DNA from: Dermatemys mawii
Taxonomy: Eukaryota > Chordata > Testudines > Dermatemydidae
Length of the DNA stretch: 64,000 bases
Direction: 5' to 3'
Assembly: GCA_007922305.1 (NCBI GenBank)
Contig: ML677341.1
Span: forward strand, 70,928,421 to 70,992,420
Shown one piece after another: positions 36,501 to 51,500 of this stretch (its first letter is position 1; the number at the start of each line of letters is the position of its first letter). Both the position numbers and the translations under genes were made by a program. The notes below the pieces were generated by a model. It did not search any database and was not told the DNA's origin. It saw nothing but the letters and a program-made list of their open reading frames with translations.

Positions 36501-39500
36501 ATTGCTGTTGTGTTGTCTGTGATGCCAGTGGTACACCTGGCATGCTAAGCGTACCGCTCTCTGTTTCCTCACATTGATGTGTAATGAGAGCTCCTCTGGG
36601 GACCAGAGGCTTTGAGTTCTGAGGGTCCCCTGATGCATCTGTAATGAAAGACATTGATGGTTGGGATCTCAAGAATGGGACTCCCGCGTAAATTGTCCCT
36701 GTGTCCAGCCACCAACGCAGGGTGGAAGTCACTGACAGGGGAAGTGAAATCATCTTGTCCAGATGGTGTCGACCTGGTATGTATACTGATGCTGGCCAAG
36801 ATTGGAGAGATGTGAGTCACAGTCTTGTGTGTTGCCCCACGTAGATGCCCCAAAAGCTTAAAGCAGTTTCTTGCTGTGGTGAGGGGGTGACTCCTCAGGT
36901 TCTCTCTGAGTGCCCCTAGAATTCTGAACTGGTTTTCCAGGAGAAAGGCTCTGGTCTAGGTCAAGTCAAGGACCACTCTGATTAATTCTGTCCTTTGAAT
37001 CAGGGAAAGGATGGATTCCTGCATGGTTAGCAACAGCCCCAGGTCCTGGAAAGTTGACTGTATTAGCTTTACATTTACCTCCACCTGGACATAGCGAGGT
37101 TGAGACTCACTGGTACGGCGCATCCTGTTGATTGTCTTGGGAATTAGCTCTTTCCAGCCTTCAGAGTGCCCTCTGCCAGACGGTGTCTTGCCTGCCGCTG
37201 GCCCCGGGTCCCTCCCGGAACCTCAGTGCCCTTTACCTCAGGGTTCAGCCCCAGCAGTACCCCACAGTCTCTGGGATTCTCCTCCCATGGAGCCCCCAAC
37301 CCTCTAAACCCCCTTGCTTCAGTGGCTACTGCCAGTCATCATCTAGCCCCCTTTCACTGGGGCAAACTGTAGTCTGTAATGGCCACTCATCATTGGCAAG
37401 GGGGTAGGACCTGCTGCCTTTGCCTATCCACGGGCTGCATCTCTGCAGCTCCCAGTACCTTTCCTGGGCCTGTAACAAGGCCTACAGCTTGGGGAGTTGC
37501 CAGGCTGGAGCTTCCAGCCACTCTTGCCTTTCCCCAGCACTTCCTGCTTCAGTTTCCATCACAATAAATTACTTCCATTAACATAAGGCATCAACAAAAT
37601 ATATTGTGCATAAAGAATTGTAATTGCAGTCATTTACTAGTTCTGAGATATATCGGTCAATATAATTGCTCCCAGGCAGCTAGATCCTTCTCCCTCCAAA
37701 GCTGGAGCGAGAGTGACTCAGCTCCTCCCTGAGCCCTTATAACAGGGCCAGGTGTGGCTTGACTGAGGCATTTCCCCATCTGTGGCTGCTTCCCCAGTCA
37801 GCCTAGTGTTTTTCTCTAGGAGCGGGGTAACTGCCCCACTACATCGCGCCTTGGATCGACCTCTGATCAGCCAGTTGTCTAGGTGAGAGTAGACTTGAAC
37901 CCCTTGTCTCTTAAGAAATGATGTGACTGCCATGCACTTCATGAACACACGAGGAGCTGCTGGCAGGCCAAATGGGAGTACTGTAAATTGGTAGTGCCTG
38001 TGGTATTCAACGAACTGTAAGAATTTTCTACATCCCTGAAAGATAGCAATATGGAAATACGCTTCCTTCAAGTGGAGGGCAATGAACCAGTCCTCTGGAT
38101 CCAGAGAAGGAATAATACAGGCCAAGGAGGCTACGTGGAATTTTAGTTTCTTCATGAATCTGTTGAGGTTTTGGAGATCCAAGACCAGTCTGAGGTTGCC
38201 GTTGGCCTTTGGGATTAGGAAGTAATAGAAGTGGAACTCCCGGCCTCTTAATTCCGGCAGAACCTTTTTCACTACGCCTTCTGGGCTAGAAGTTTCTCAT
38301 GGGAAAGGTCCCAGAAAAGAGATGGGGAGGGAGGGATTGAAGAAGGGGAACTGAATTGAAGGGTGTATCTATCATGCAGAGTATTCAGCGATCCAGGGTA
38401 ACGAGGGCCCACACCCGATAGAGGTGGGATAACTAGTCCACAAACTCTAGAGAAATTGAATCTATATCGCGCCCTGGTAAATTGTCCCTGAGCATCCCAT
38501 CAAAAAGTCTGATTAGATCTTTCTGAGTGTCTCAGGTGGGGAGAGGGTGGGATGAGGGGGTGGCAGTAACTAGGGCAGATGAAGATTGCGATGGAGGCTT
38601 CCTCTTATAGTCTCTATTCCTTCTCCTGCTGTACTCCTGTCTCTGGTGTGGTGGATAGAAGCAGGCCATTGGTTGGGCTTTGTGGCTTGTAACGCTTCCT
38701 GGTGGGGGCTGGTGTATGCAGCCCCAAGGATTTAAGGATGGCTCTAGAGTCCTTTAAGCTATACAGCTTTGAGCCTGTCTGTTCCAAAAAAAGTGATCTG
38801 CCTTCAAATGGAAGGTCCTTAATTGTCTGCTGAACTTCATAAGATAACCTCAAAGACTGAAGCCATGAGCTTTATCTCATGGTCACTGCCGAAGTCATGA
38901 AATGGGCTGCAGAGTCTGCATGGAGGGATGCTTTAGCCACTGATTTCTCCCCCTCAACTAGGGCTGAGAACTCGCCCCTGGACTCCAGTGACAAAAGCTC
39001 CCTGAATTTTGCTATTGCATTCCAGTTGAAATCATATCAGCTCAGGAATGCCTGATGTTTAGCAATCCTGAGCTGGAGATTCCCTGTTGAATAGACCTTT
39101 CTGCCCAAAAGGTTGAGTTATTTTGACATTTTTAGCCTTAGGAGTCAGCCCCCGTTGACCCTGTCTCTTCCTTTCATTTGCTGCTGAAACAACCAGCGAG
39201 CCCAGTGGGGGACCTGTATACAAAAATTCATATTTTTTGGGAGGGACAAAGTACTACTTCTCCATCCTCTTTGCAGTAGGTTGGAGGGATGCAGGAGTCT
39301 GCCACAGAGCTCTTATACACTCCACGATAGCATCATCATTCAATGGCATGGCCACCTCCGATGGCCCTGAGGCTGCCAAAATATCCACCAGGGCATTGGA
39401 GTATTTGGAAATCTCCTCCATCTGGGTAGCCAGGTTCTGAGCTACCCTCTTCAGGAGCTCCTGGGAGGAGGCAATAGTTGTTCTTGCCATCGCCTCTTCG

Positions 39501-42500
39501 GGAGAGGAGGAAGCAGCAGCCTGTACAGGCACAGGTTTGTGTTCTTCTCCGTCTGCCCTGGATGGGTCCCGTGGGGGCGGGTCCTTTAGGTCGGTACCAG
39601 GCTTAACACTGGGGACAAATCCCTATTCTGAAGGAGATGGTGGGGGAGCTCTTGACTCCGATATGATGGAGTAGGACTTTCTGGATTGGGGGCCCTGGAG
39701 TGGATGGAAAGCCCAGGGATTCCAGAATGGCCACTGCAGTGGCATTTGCCATTGTGCTGGTGGCCAAGCCATCATCAGCATGCCTGGGTCATATTAGCTG
39801 TAGGATATTATCAATTGGAGTGGTGTCTGCTTTTGAGTGAGGCATAGGACTCCGCTTCAGAATTAGAGTCCGAGGAGCCACTTCTCAGCGACCAGGGTGG
39901 AGTGGTACCAACTGGATAAATTTCCTGTAAACAGCATGGCTGCCAACCTACCGTGGCTGGGGCACCACTCTGCTGGCACCAACTCTGCTGCGGCCCAGAC
40001 CTACTGCGACCAGGGTGGTGTGGCCTAACCTGGACCCAGACTGCAGCTGAAGCGGCACAGCCGAGCCCTAAGCATGGTGTAGCCCAGGTGGCGCAGCCCA
40101 GACCCAGGCCTGGCCCTGACCTGCTGGGACCAGGGAAGGGGTACCTATCCTGAAGCCCCAGCCCCAGAGCTGCCATGGTGGGGAGAGGCGCCTCTTTCCC
40201 CAAGCCCAGGTGCTGCTGCAGGGAGAGTTATCTGGGGAGAGTCCTCTCTCCCCGCCAGAGCCCTAGGGCAGCCTGCACCGCAAACCCCTCAACTCTGGCC
40301 CCACCCCAGAACCTGCACTCCCAGCCACAGCCTTCACACCCCTGCACCCCAATCCTCTGCCCCAGGGTTGAGCCTCCTTTCACAGTTCAAGCCCCTCAGC
40401 TCTACCCCCAACACATGAATTTTGTTATGTGCACCACATAACAAAATATATCCCGAACATGAGTGGGAAAAGTTAGAGGGAACACTGCCAACCCGTTCTG
40501 GAGAACGGTGCTGGGAGGGAGGAGATTGGTGTAGCACCTGCATGTCTGGTTTGCCCTTCGACAGCATCTGTCTCGGTGTCGTGTTGGTCCTCGTTTCAAG
40601 TGCTATCACTGTCAGTTCTCGAGTGGCTGGGGATGGCGGCACCGGGAGGGACAGTCAGTCCCTTGCTGCCTCAAATGTCTCTAGTGAAGATGGTAGTATC
40701 AGGGCTAGTGAACCCTGGGAGAGCCCAATGGTACCAGATCAACAGCCCTTCCCAGAGCTGGAGTCAATGGTACTTCATGCTCCGCTGGTGTCTCCAAATG
40801 GCCTAGCATAGGTCGCACTCTATTGGCGTCTCTATGGCCCATAGACCTTGAAGTTGGAGGAGACAGCCCAGTCAGTGTTTTTCTGCTTCTTTGTCAGCAC
40901 AGGCGATAGGAGCAGTGCCAAGAGTCCTGTCCTGGAGTTGACTTCTTCGTCGCCAGGGATGCATGTCGGTGCTGGGAACTGGGCTGTAGGTGTGGAGTCC
41001 TTCCTTGGTGTCAGGGAGGCAGAATGGCGCTATGCCTCCCAGAGACATCAGGGTGCTTCTCACAGAAGTCAAACTGCTCAGTGCTGAGTTCACATGACTT
41101 AGCTCCAAAGGGGGATAGAGCACTGCCTTCATGAGGAGGAACTTAAGTCTGGTGTCCTTATCCTATTTTGTTCTGGGTTTGAAGTCCCTGCAGATCTTGC
41201 AAATTACTGCACATGGGCCTGCCCGAGGCACTTAAGGCAACTAGTGTGTGGGTCACTAACCAGCATTGGTTTATGGCATGACGCAAACGGTTTGAACTCC
41301 ATGACTGAGACATATCCTGGTGCCGGGGAAGGGCTAGCCTCACTAAGCAGACTTTGCTACTGACTATACTGCTAACTAGTTAATGAACTAACTTAAACTC
41401 AACTTTAGCAAGCTAACTATTTACATTCTACAAAACTAGTTCAATGACGGAAGGTACTTGCGGGAAAAATGCAAGAATAAGTAGAAGTTCGAGCAACCGT
41501 CATGGGTGGTAAGAAGAAACTAAAGAGGCAGCGGGGTCCTATATATTGGTGCTATGAGGACGTGACTCAAGCGGGCACCAGAGGCAATCCAATGGATACT
41601 ACTAAGAGAAAACTTTCCAGCTACAGTGCTTGGGGCACACACCTACACTGCAGGGTGTGGTACCATTGGCTGCGGTTCCACGTTCCCAGCCAATAGGAGC
41701 TGCAGGGTACGGAGCCCTTGCCCCTCCCTTCCACCAGGGGCTGCAAGGAGGTGGTGCCGACCACTTCTCGGAGCAGCGTGGGGCCAGTGCAGGCAGGGAG
41801 CCTGCCTTAGCCCACTACGCCACAGGGCTGGCAATCCTGCGAGCCAGACTGAAAGCACCGATGGGATGGATCTGGCCACGGGCCATAGTTTGCCCTCCCC
41901 TGTGACAGACCAGTACAGTCCATTAACTGTACTTAACACTATTGAGGAGGAGAATCCAGAGGCATACTCAATTTATTAACTAGAATTATGACCAGTTTGT
42001 TACATACTTTCACCTTCTGTTTAGCCTAAGCACATAAAACTGTTCTTTCAACTCGAGCAATTTCTTTCTTACTATACCCAGTAAAGAGAGCTAAGCAGCT
42101 GAGAGAAGTTTATAGTGTACCTGAGTATCTGGCTTTAGCCAGTGTGCAGCTGTATCGTTGGAGTCTGAGCTGTCAGAAACGTGGGTACTGTGAAAGATTT
42201 AACATTGTTTTATTTCCTTAGTTTTGGACTGGAAAAAATATTTTGTTGAGTTAATCCATATAATAAGCCAGTGCCCTGTCCTGCCCCAGCCTACACATAG
42301 TAACCCTATTGGAAATGCTATATAGATTGTGGTTTTCACATTTCTCTCATCTAAAGCACACAATCCCACTGTATAGGCTGCAGGACCTGAAGTTAAGCAA
42401 TTTAACAGTGGGAACCTCGATTATGGGGGCTACAGGGTTGTCTCACAAACCTTGGTTTCTCAGCACAATCTGATGTGTGCGGATGACATTTCCAGTTTCT

Positions 42501-45500
42501 AGCTAGCTATAATTCTACTTTGCATTTTCATTCTATTTTATGTGATTTCACCTATTACATCTCATTTAGTTTTCCATAACTGAGTGTTCTATTAGTTCTC
42601 TACCAAGAGGCAATGTATTGCAGGCATTAAGATAGGCCTGTTTGTATTAAAACAAAACAAAACTTCATCTTTTCATTTGCTTATTATTCACCACGAGGAG
42701 TGAAGACTTCAGCTTTGGGACATGTACTTTTTAGTAATTCATAATGCAGTCACTATTTTGAAGAGGCAGCTTTGAAAATAATGCACTGACAAGGGCCAAG
42801 AGATATTTCATTTGCTGAATTAATTAGAAGAATCAAGATTTTCCAAAAATTACAAAATATTACTCCTTACGAACTGAGTTTGGAGATCATCTGCACAATT
42901 GTCACTAATTAACTTGTCAGTTTCAGCAGTGAAATGACGTACTGATTGGGCCCTGTAGATTGAACTCCCACCTCATACATAGGGGTAGATCATTCAGGGG
43001 AGAAGCATATTGCTGGGCCATTGTGGGGAATCTTGTATTGTGATTGCTTATGATGGACCTATTTTATAGCTAAACAGTGTACACGACTTCAGACTGTCTC
43101 CTTTTTACAGCAATACAGTATAACCTCAGAGTTATGAACACCTCAGGAATGGAGGTTGTTCGTAAGTCTGAAATGCTCGCAACTGTGAACAAAACATTAT
43201 GGCTGTTCTTTCAAAAGTTTACAACTGAATGTTGACTTAATACAGCTTCAAAACTTTACTTTGAAGAAGAAAAATGGCGTTTTCTCTTTATTATTCTAGT
43301 AGTTTACATTTAACATAGTACTGTACTGTATTTACTTCGCCTCCCCACCCCACCTCTGCTGCTGCCTGATTGCATATTTTCGGTTCCAAATGAGGTGTGT
43401 GGCCGACTGGTCAGTTCATAACTCTGGTGTTTGTAACTCTGAGATTCTATTGTAGATTCATGCACACTGAAACAAGTGATACACTTTATCCTACAGCTAG
43501 ACTTCTCTGCATACATGTACAGTTGAAAAATTGTGTACTGATTTACATAACACAGCTAATCAAATTCTGCATCAGTTTACAGTCAGTGCAATTTCATCTT
43601 TCCTTAAGAGCCTTCAGAACCTCACACTGAGCTAAATGAGAGCCTAGCTTTCTTTTGTAGGATAGGGCAAAGCTTGAGCAGATAAAGGGGTTCTACACAG
43701 TCAATTGACCATTAAAGACTCAACCTGAGATTCATATGCAATTATCTTTCAGTAATTTCAAAATTAAATTATTGATAATTATTCTAATGCCTAGAGTAGT
43801 CCTCTTTACCAAAGTGCACAACAAGGTAGAATAAATCTCAGTATCTCTCAGTAGTTTTGATTTACCTGGAATCTTTGTCTAACATGGCATCTGTGACAGA
43901 GGCATCTGAGTCACAATTAAGATTCTCTGAGTTTGTCTTAGCTTGCTGTTTCACCATTTCCTCTAATTCTTTCAGGCACATATAATACTAGGGAAGATCA
44001 TACACTTAGTTAATAAGGAAGTCCACTGCCTTATTGAAAGGCACTTAGGAAAACCAACATAGCATTTTTTATTATTACTTCACAGAGTGCCACATTTTAT
44101 CACAGAAATACTTTTATTCCAGCAGCTCTAAGAAGAACTTTTCTTACCTTACTCTTGTCTGGATCACAATAATCCAAGAGAGCATCACAGAAATGGTATC
44201 CTATTGACTCTAAGTCTTCAGTGTGGAAGTGAGTGCCCCCTCTATTACCTGAAACATCAACAGAGATACTCACAAACGAAGACATGACTGTCCTGCTCAC
44301 TCCCTGCAGTGATACATTCAATCATCCTGGTGAAAGTAAGTTAAAATTTCTTTGGTTTAAGACTGGTTGCTACTCCACAAACTTATAATATAGCTCCCAG
44401 AAAAACACTCCACCCTCCCAAAGCCCTTGTGAAAGCTGTTGGTTTTCCAAGACATTTTGGATCAGTTTTCTACCATCTCAATGCAAAGCTCAAATGACAT
44501 GATTATGACATTGTTTTGTTCTTCCTGTGCTCCATCTGACTGAAGCCAGAGTGTGAGCAAAACTTCTTTGACTTGATTTGTTGGTCCCCATGCCTTTGAT
44601 CAAATAAGGAAATTAGTGCTTATTAGCCCTGGTCTACACTGGGGGTGGGGAATCGATCTAAGATACACAACTTCAGCTACAAGAATAACATAGCTGAAAT
44701 TGACGTACCTAGATCGACTTACCACGTCATCTTCATGGCGGTGAGCCAACTCCTGCCGCTCCCCCGTCAACTCCGCCTGGGCCTTTCACAGTGGTGGATA
44801 CAGGAGTCGACGGGAGAGCACTCGGGTATTGATTTATTCCCGATAGATCGATCTATCTCACAGAATCGATCCCCGCCATAACGTAGACCTGCCCTTAGTG
44901 TCTCTCCACCTCTCACCATAGGTCAGAGGTTCAATCCCTTCTTTCAGGAGTGGCTCCCAGTAATTCTCCACACTGGCAGTCAATAAAATCAAAGTGACCT
45001 TAATTAAAGCACAGCGTATTTAGTATACCAAATAGAAAACAGAAAAGTCATGTAAATACAAATTAAATTGAAAACACCTGTTCATTCAAGAGACTTCACA
45101 AAATCTTAGGCTGGCCAAAAGTTTTGGAATAACCACCACTGAATAGTTCCTGTAACAAAGCTCTGACATTTTGGACTTGGCAAAGCTATGTGTCTGATCA
45201 GCACTCTATCCTGGTCTGTGAGAGATCTCCTCCTTTCTCTGGGCAAGCAAGCACCCTCTTTTATAGTCACAGTGGCCTTTTCTACACTAAGAAAATGTGA
45301 TCTGTACTTCCCCACTGATGCTACCATGGTGGAAGCTCTTGTCCAGACAGCGTAAGAATGCTGCAGACATGTCCACACTAAAGCTTCCCTATCGCTATTA
45401 CTGACGGAGCTGTACCTACACAAAATTCTAATCCATGTTTTTCCAATGTAGACAGTGTCCCCATTCTGAGTATCTCAGAGGGATGGAATTATATGTGACA

Positions 45501-48500
45501 TTACTTTCAATAAAATCAGCTTGGGACTAATAACATTTCTCCTCGCCTCTCACAAAGTATTTCAATAAACAATCTCTCCACTCATTTGTACAACTGTTTC
45601 TGGCATATCTATTTCTAGCAATTCCATTTAATTTGGTAGGCAGGCCCACTAATTAATCATATATTGGTTTCCAGTACATGTCTGTAATAACTGTGGCCTG
45701 AAAGTTAACTTATGCATACCCTGTGTTAAAATGCTCACTCTAACTTGAAAGAATTTGTCATTTATCTCTGTTAAATAGGATTCTTTGAGGATGGTAGCTA
45801 AAACCATCACAGATCACTACTATATCTGTAAAACAATCAAAACCAGATTTTCTTTGATGAATCCCTTCAATCTCCCTTGAACAAAAAAGGCCTTACCTAG
45901 TTTAGAGCCACAAAAAGTGGCTTCCAAAGTATAGCTGTTGCGGATGCCCATCTTCCACATCACAACTCGACCTGTCCCTTCTTTGCTTTTCTGTACTTTG
46001 AAATTGCAGTCTGGGAATGAAAACTTAAAAGAAGGACGTAGGGTCAGTTCTCTGTCTTTTAAGGACAATCTTTTCCCACTAACGTAGAGATGAAGATACC
46101 AGTTTCTTCTTAACCTCACTAATGTGTAAAACTTTCAAACCCAACTAAGAAAATAGCTAAAGGTTCAATCCATCCTTCTTTCACCCTGCAGTACATAGGT
46201 ATTTCATCACACATGGTGCATGCCAGTCTTTCAATATTTAAGTACAACAGAGCAGTAGGTGGAATGAGAATCTGTCTTTGATTATACCAGTTTGTTTTAT
46301 TTTAACAAGGATTTGTAATCATTACACATGTAACATCTTTTAATACTGCTGTTCATACTATCCTCAATAATTGAACTAGCACCAGATTGCTGGGCCAGTC
46401 CCCCAAAGCCTCCATTTCTCTTTATAATACTAAGATGGTGTGAGATGTATGTTTAGTAAAAGTTTGAATAGCTCTTCTTTCATGGGTGAACAAATCAGTA
46501 ACTTGGTATCCTGGGCCACGTGGAGCTTTGGATCACCTCATCAGTTTTCTGAAGAAAACAGAATTAGACTCAAATGCTACAGCAATAAATCTAGTGTGAT
46601 AGTCTGTGTGCTGTGCTGTTACTGAATTGCCGAATCTCTATTGGTTTAGAGAATGGATCTGTTGTGTGTTTAAACCAATCAGAAGTCATTTTATCAATAA
46701 AAGCACAATCCTGTAATACTTAGTACCTTTATACATAAGTTTGTTTCCAACTGACTGACATTTTAGCAAATCAGATTGGCTTACACAGATTTCATTTAGT
46801 ATAGTAAAGGACTATTTCAAGTTAGCGACTTGCTTACCTTATCTGGGCAGTTCTTGCTCATCATGAGAGGAAAGATGCGTTGCTGCAAGCATGGCACCTC
46901 CGCTTGCTCCCCACCATCACAGCCATACATGAAGACATTCTCTTTTCTGCTATGACCATGAAGATCACAATACAAGAGAATGTCACGCTCCTCCATCACT
47001 CTGTAACAAGAGAGGAAACAATACTTGACTATAAATGCTTTTTTTCCCTGCATTAGCCTAGGCTAATGGGTTGCAGCAATCTTCATAGGAATAATTAAAT
47101 ACATAAACATATGCTTAGCTTTAAGTATACGAGTAATCACACTGATTTCAACAGGATTACTAATGTGCTTAGAATGAAGCATGTACTTTGGTGCTTTGAT
47201 AAATCCGTGACAAAGAGCTCAGCATCTTGCAAGATGAAACCCCCAAAGTATGTCATGACTTAATAACAACAGGATCCAAGGCTGTGCATCAGAAATTTGT
47301 GCCCATTTTATTATAACAGTTATAATGGATCAATCATTCTTCATGAATCCAAAAAGCTGGGAGTCATTATTTTTAAAATTGTGGGTAACTGAACTCTATT
47401 CCTTTTTAGATCTCATTTTCTTGATCTTCCTTTCTTCAACAACTATTACCTGGGTCTTCCCCTCCATCTCCACATTTCCCTTCCCAAATACATTCACCCT
47501 GGCAAATTTCCCCTTCAGTCTTATCAACCCTCAGGTTCACGAATGATTTTCAGCCACTTCAGGTGTATATTAAAACCATTTGTAGTATTGCACCAGGATG
47601 CTACTTTTATGTTCCTTCTTGTATGCCACGATACAACAGGCACAATCTTGAGACTTATAACACACTACAAATATATAGCACAGAACTGTGTAGCCGATAG
47701 CTCATTCCCCATTCAGAGTGAAAGGAGCATTAGTTTCAAGTATCAGTTTTTTGCAATATTGCAAGTTTTGGAATATGTTGCATTTTGTCTATACTTTTTT
47801 AAAAGAAACTTTGCAAAACTGCACAAGTTTTTTTTAAAAAGGGATTTAATACATCCCCCAAAAGCCACTTAGAGTAGGATTTCATGTAGGTGAGAATCAT
47901 TCATGCTGGACTATCACTCTGCCCGGGAGTTGTCAATTCATGATGGATCAAGAAAGAAAGGGAAAAAAAGGTTTAATCTTTTTTAGTTGATAATGTGCTA
48001 AATGTGAGTCTGGATATTTGGGCATTTCAGCACATTTTTCTAAAAGTATTTATTTTTATATTTTGCTATACCAGTTGCCTTTAAATTGTAAAACTGGGAT
48101 GCAGGGTAAAGAGAGGGTTTTTCTGCTACACTACTTTGCAAAAGACTAGCCTGTATCTACCATAAGAACGTTTGTCCTCTCTCAAATCTACACAAGTTGT
48201 CTCCTATGGGAGAACAGTCAATTTCGTTCTCTAGCAGGCTGCAAAGTCCTTGCCCAGAGACATCAGAAACTCTTGAAAGGGTCAGTATTAGACAAGCTAA
48301 AATGGAAATAAGTAAAAGTCAGTGTTTGAATTTGAACTTTTCTGAATATTTTTCTAGTGGAAAGGTGTTAAGTTAGACAGAAGGATTCTTGTTTGAAGAA
48401 TGGTGAGGCACAAAGGGAAAGTGCTAATGAGCAAACTTGTACTTGAGAATCAAAACATACTGTAAGTGTCATTGTAAGTTAAATATTAGTTTTACCAGCA

Positions 48501-51500
48501 CTGAGAGTCCTTTCAAAGCTAAAGCCATTAGAAGAACACAGTTACATAAGCCAAACTTAAATGGTGACTCTGGGTATGAAGTTATATGTATAAACAGATG
48601 AGTTCATGTTTGCACTGCAGAAGGAAGTAAAGCACTAGAAACCAAACACTTTATACTGAAATATACAGTAAACTTGACAGGACTAGTAGTCAAATACAAG
48701 ACTGGGATTCACTCTGGACTTGGCCCACTTTAGGGCACTGTCCTGCACCAATGAAGTTGGCAGATATTTTGCCACTGAATAAAATGGGAGCAGAATTAGG
48801 GCCTTCATCTGTAAATCTTGATGGGGGGCAGTGAGGAGAAGGGCTATGAAAAAAATCACTGTCTGTTCTGGGGCTGATGGTTGCCTGAAAAACTCTCCTT
48901 TGCTACCCAAGATACCTTTTCCATTCCCTGTATTAAAGCTATATTACAGAGTGCTGTGCAACAGAAGAACATTGGAAACTAGAAAAAAAATTCAAGCTTC
49001 TTAGAATTTAAACAAATAATACAAACTGAATGAATTAAATATGAGATGAGAGGCAATAAATATGAGGCAAATATACTGCAAACACTGGTTATACTAAATA
49101 ACACACATTATGAATAGAAAGGTTTTTTTGTTCTGAAGAGAGGAGAGATGATGTTACCTTTTGATCATGTTCCGGGTATACCAAACAGAAGGAAAAGATT
49201 CCTTCAGGTCTGATGTGTAATTACGATTTAAGTCCTGACCTGCTAAAGAACAGCGATAATTTCCCACAATCACACCATCTGGGTTCAACATAGGTACCAC
49301 TTTGAAAACAAAAGTGTCTCGGAGCAACCGAGCATCGTGTGAGTTGCCCAGAATGTAATCCAGAAAGCCCTTCATTATCCAGGAGCTGTTTGTTTCACCT
49401 GGGTGCACCCTTGCAGTCAAAATCACAGCTGCCTTACGCTTTGCCTCCTTGCCGCTTTCTGAGGGGCTGGTGATGGTTAAAACATACACTATGTTTCTTG
49501 CTAGTGAATGGCACAAGATGCGGATCTTGCAAAACTTGGACCTCACTGGGTCTCTAGAGATGGCTGCCAAGTAGTCCTGCAAGTTGGAATAGGTGTAAGG
49601 ATAGCAATGGGCAAAGTAGCAGGTGTCTCGGTCATACGGAAACTGGAATGTCCAAGTGAGTGAGAAATACTGATGCCCATCTTGGCCAAGATCGTTTTTG
49701 TAATATTTGATTTCGTCTCCTGTCCTTTGCCAGCCAATTCGGTGGATCTTCGCATCCACTTCTGAGTACAACAGTGGACGCATACCATGGTTGTACAGGC
49801 TGGTGGGCTTGGTGAAATTGACGATGGTGAAACGATAAGGAATTCCTGCCTGAGTGTTGGTTACTCGGAAGTAGTACCACTGGGTGTGTCTATTTGTGTA
49901 GAGGTCAGTGCGCAGTGTCAGCTGGTACTCGAATTCACTACTGATGTACAGAAAGAAGACAAGCATTTTTAATGCTGGTTATCACAGAAATACATTACAG
50001 ACTCAAATCATGCTGGGGACTGTGGGATGGGGAAGGAATTCTTCCAACATCATGAAAAAGCACTGTACAATTAACCACATTGGAAGGAGGGTGGGATTTC
50101 AACTTTCATATAAACAATCAAAGCATAGGCTGCTACTGGGGTCGGGAAATCAGACTACATGGAATGCATCAGTAATATAACCACCACCTTTCTTTAGTGC
50201 TTACTTAAAATAATTAAAATATGTGACCAAACTAAGGCTCATTGAAAAAAAATCTTATGCAAAAAAATTCACTAAACTAAATAAAAAAATATTGTCAACT
50301 CTAAAAAAAAAAGTGTGAATGTGTGTGTATGAATTTGTGCAGGAAGGGAGAAATTTATAGCTGTGCTGAGGGCCTACATCACCGTTTTGAGACTTCACTG
50401 CATCACCAGTAATACATAGTCATTGTCCAGACCCCTTGTACAGAAGTGAATTTCATCTATAGATAATATTTAATGCCATGGAATGGTTATGAGATTGTTC
50501 CATTTGAAGTCCACATGAAAATATTCTTAAGGCTTATTCTGTTAGTGTAATTCAGGGTGCAGTCCCCAACGGCACCCAGGGTACTTACAAAGGTGTATTT
50601 GACTGCAGCTGGTGCCTACGCTACCTCAACAAAGAGCAAAAGATCATAAACCTACACTTTGACCACCTTTTTCAGATTCCCACTCTCAAAACGTGCTTCA
50701 AAGATCAAAGTGTTGTCCCAGTCTTGAGGGATGACCTGCTTCGAGGGGTAGCTACCCCCAACTCGAGAATACACAAAACAGGATTCCTCATTAGCTAGTG
50801 AAAGGAGGAGAACATACATATTATTCAGTTGTGAATGATTTTCAGCAATGCTTAAAAGCTTTTACAGGAATTACACACTTGATTTTCAGGGCATATCTAG
50901 GGTAAATTTTAAAAGGAGTCATGCAAAGTTTTAGCCACTCCTTCCAAATGCCTTTCAATCCACCACATGGCTAAAACATCACCATTACGCTTTATATGGT
51001 TACTATTTGTTAACTATTATTATAAAGCTCCCTTTTACCTTATAAATAGTCTCTGTATTAAATTTATCTTGTTTACAAGTGACAAGCTAATGCATTAATC
51101 CACCAGTTCCCAAACTGTGGTCAGAGATAACTTACTGTTCACATAGTTTTAATTTGCCTCCTTTATTGCAGCTGCTAAACCAAATTAAAAGAAACTAAAT
51201 GTTTTCCATTATTATTTTCTGTGTATGCAACTGCTGTAGTTGACACAGGGATGTCATACAGTCATGAACTAGAAAGGAGATGATCTGTGCTATCATGACT
51301 TGAACGAGTGATGTCCATGTGACAATTTCTCTTTTAAGATCTGATCCATGCTAGATCAACATTTTAACCCCCTGCATCAACCCATCTCACTATTTATTCT
51401 TTGGTTCCCCTCCTAAAACCTATTGTGCACTGTTTCTGGCAAAAGAATAGTTACCATATCCAGTAAAGAGATGATGGGGTGAATTACAATCCTACGATCC

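Larger units (their letters stand above)
35961..41640 (-). mobile_element. DIRS-like retrotransposon, 3'-truncated, with nested insertions
   Basis: Read on the minus strand: a gag region with a CX2C-like knuckle segment (41,340-41,090) and LPFEGRSLF (38,800), reverse transcriptase (38,272-37,848), then RNase H and downstream RT text (37,080-36,050). Sequence ends before any tyrosine recombinase, so the 3' end is missing. An LTR-like insert (37,090-37,843) splits the RT and a hAT-like insert (39,951-40,487) splits the gag region. It lies in a 10-kb AGBL3 intron, in the same orientation as the gene. Confidence 0.75.
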
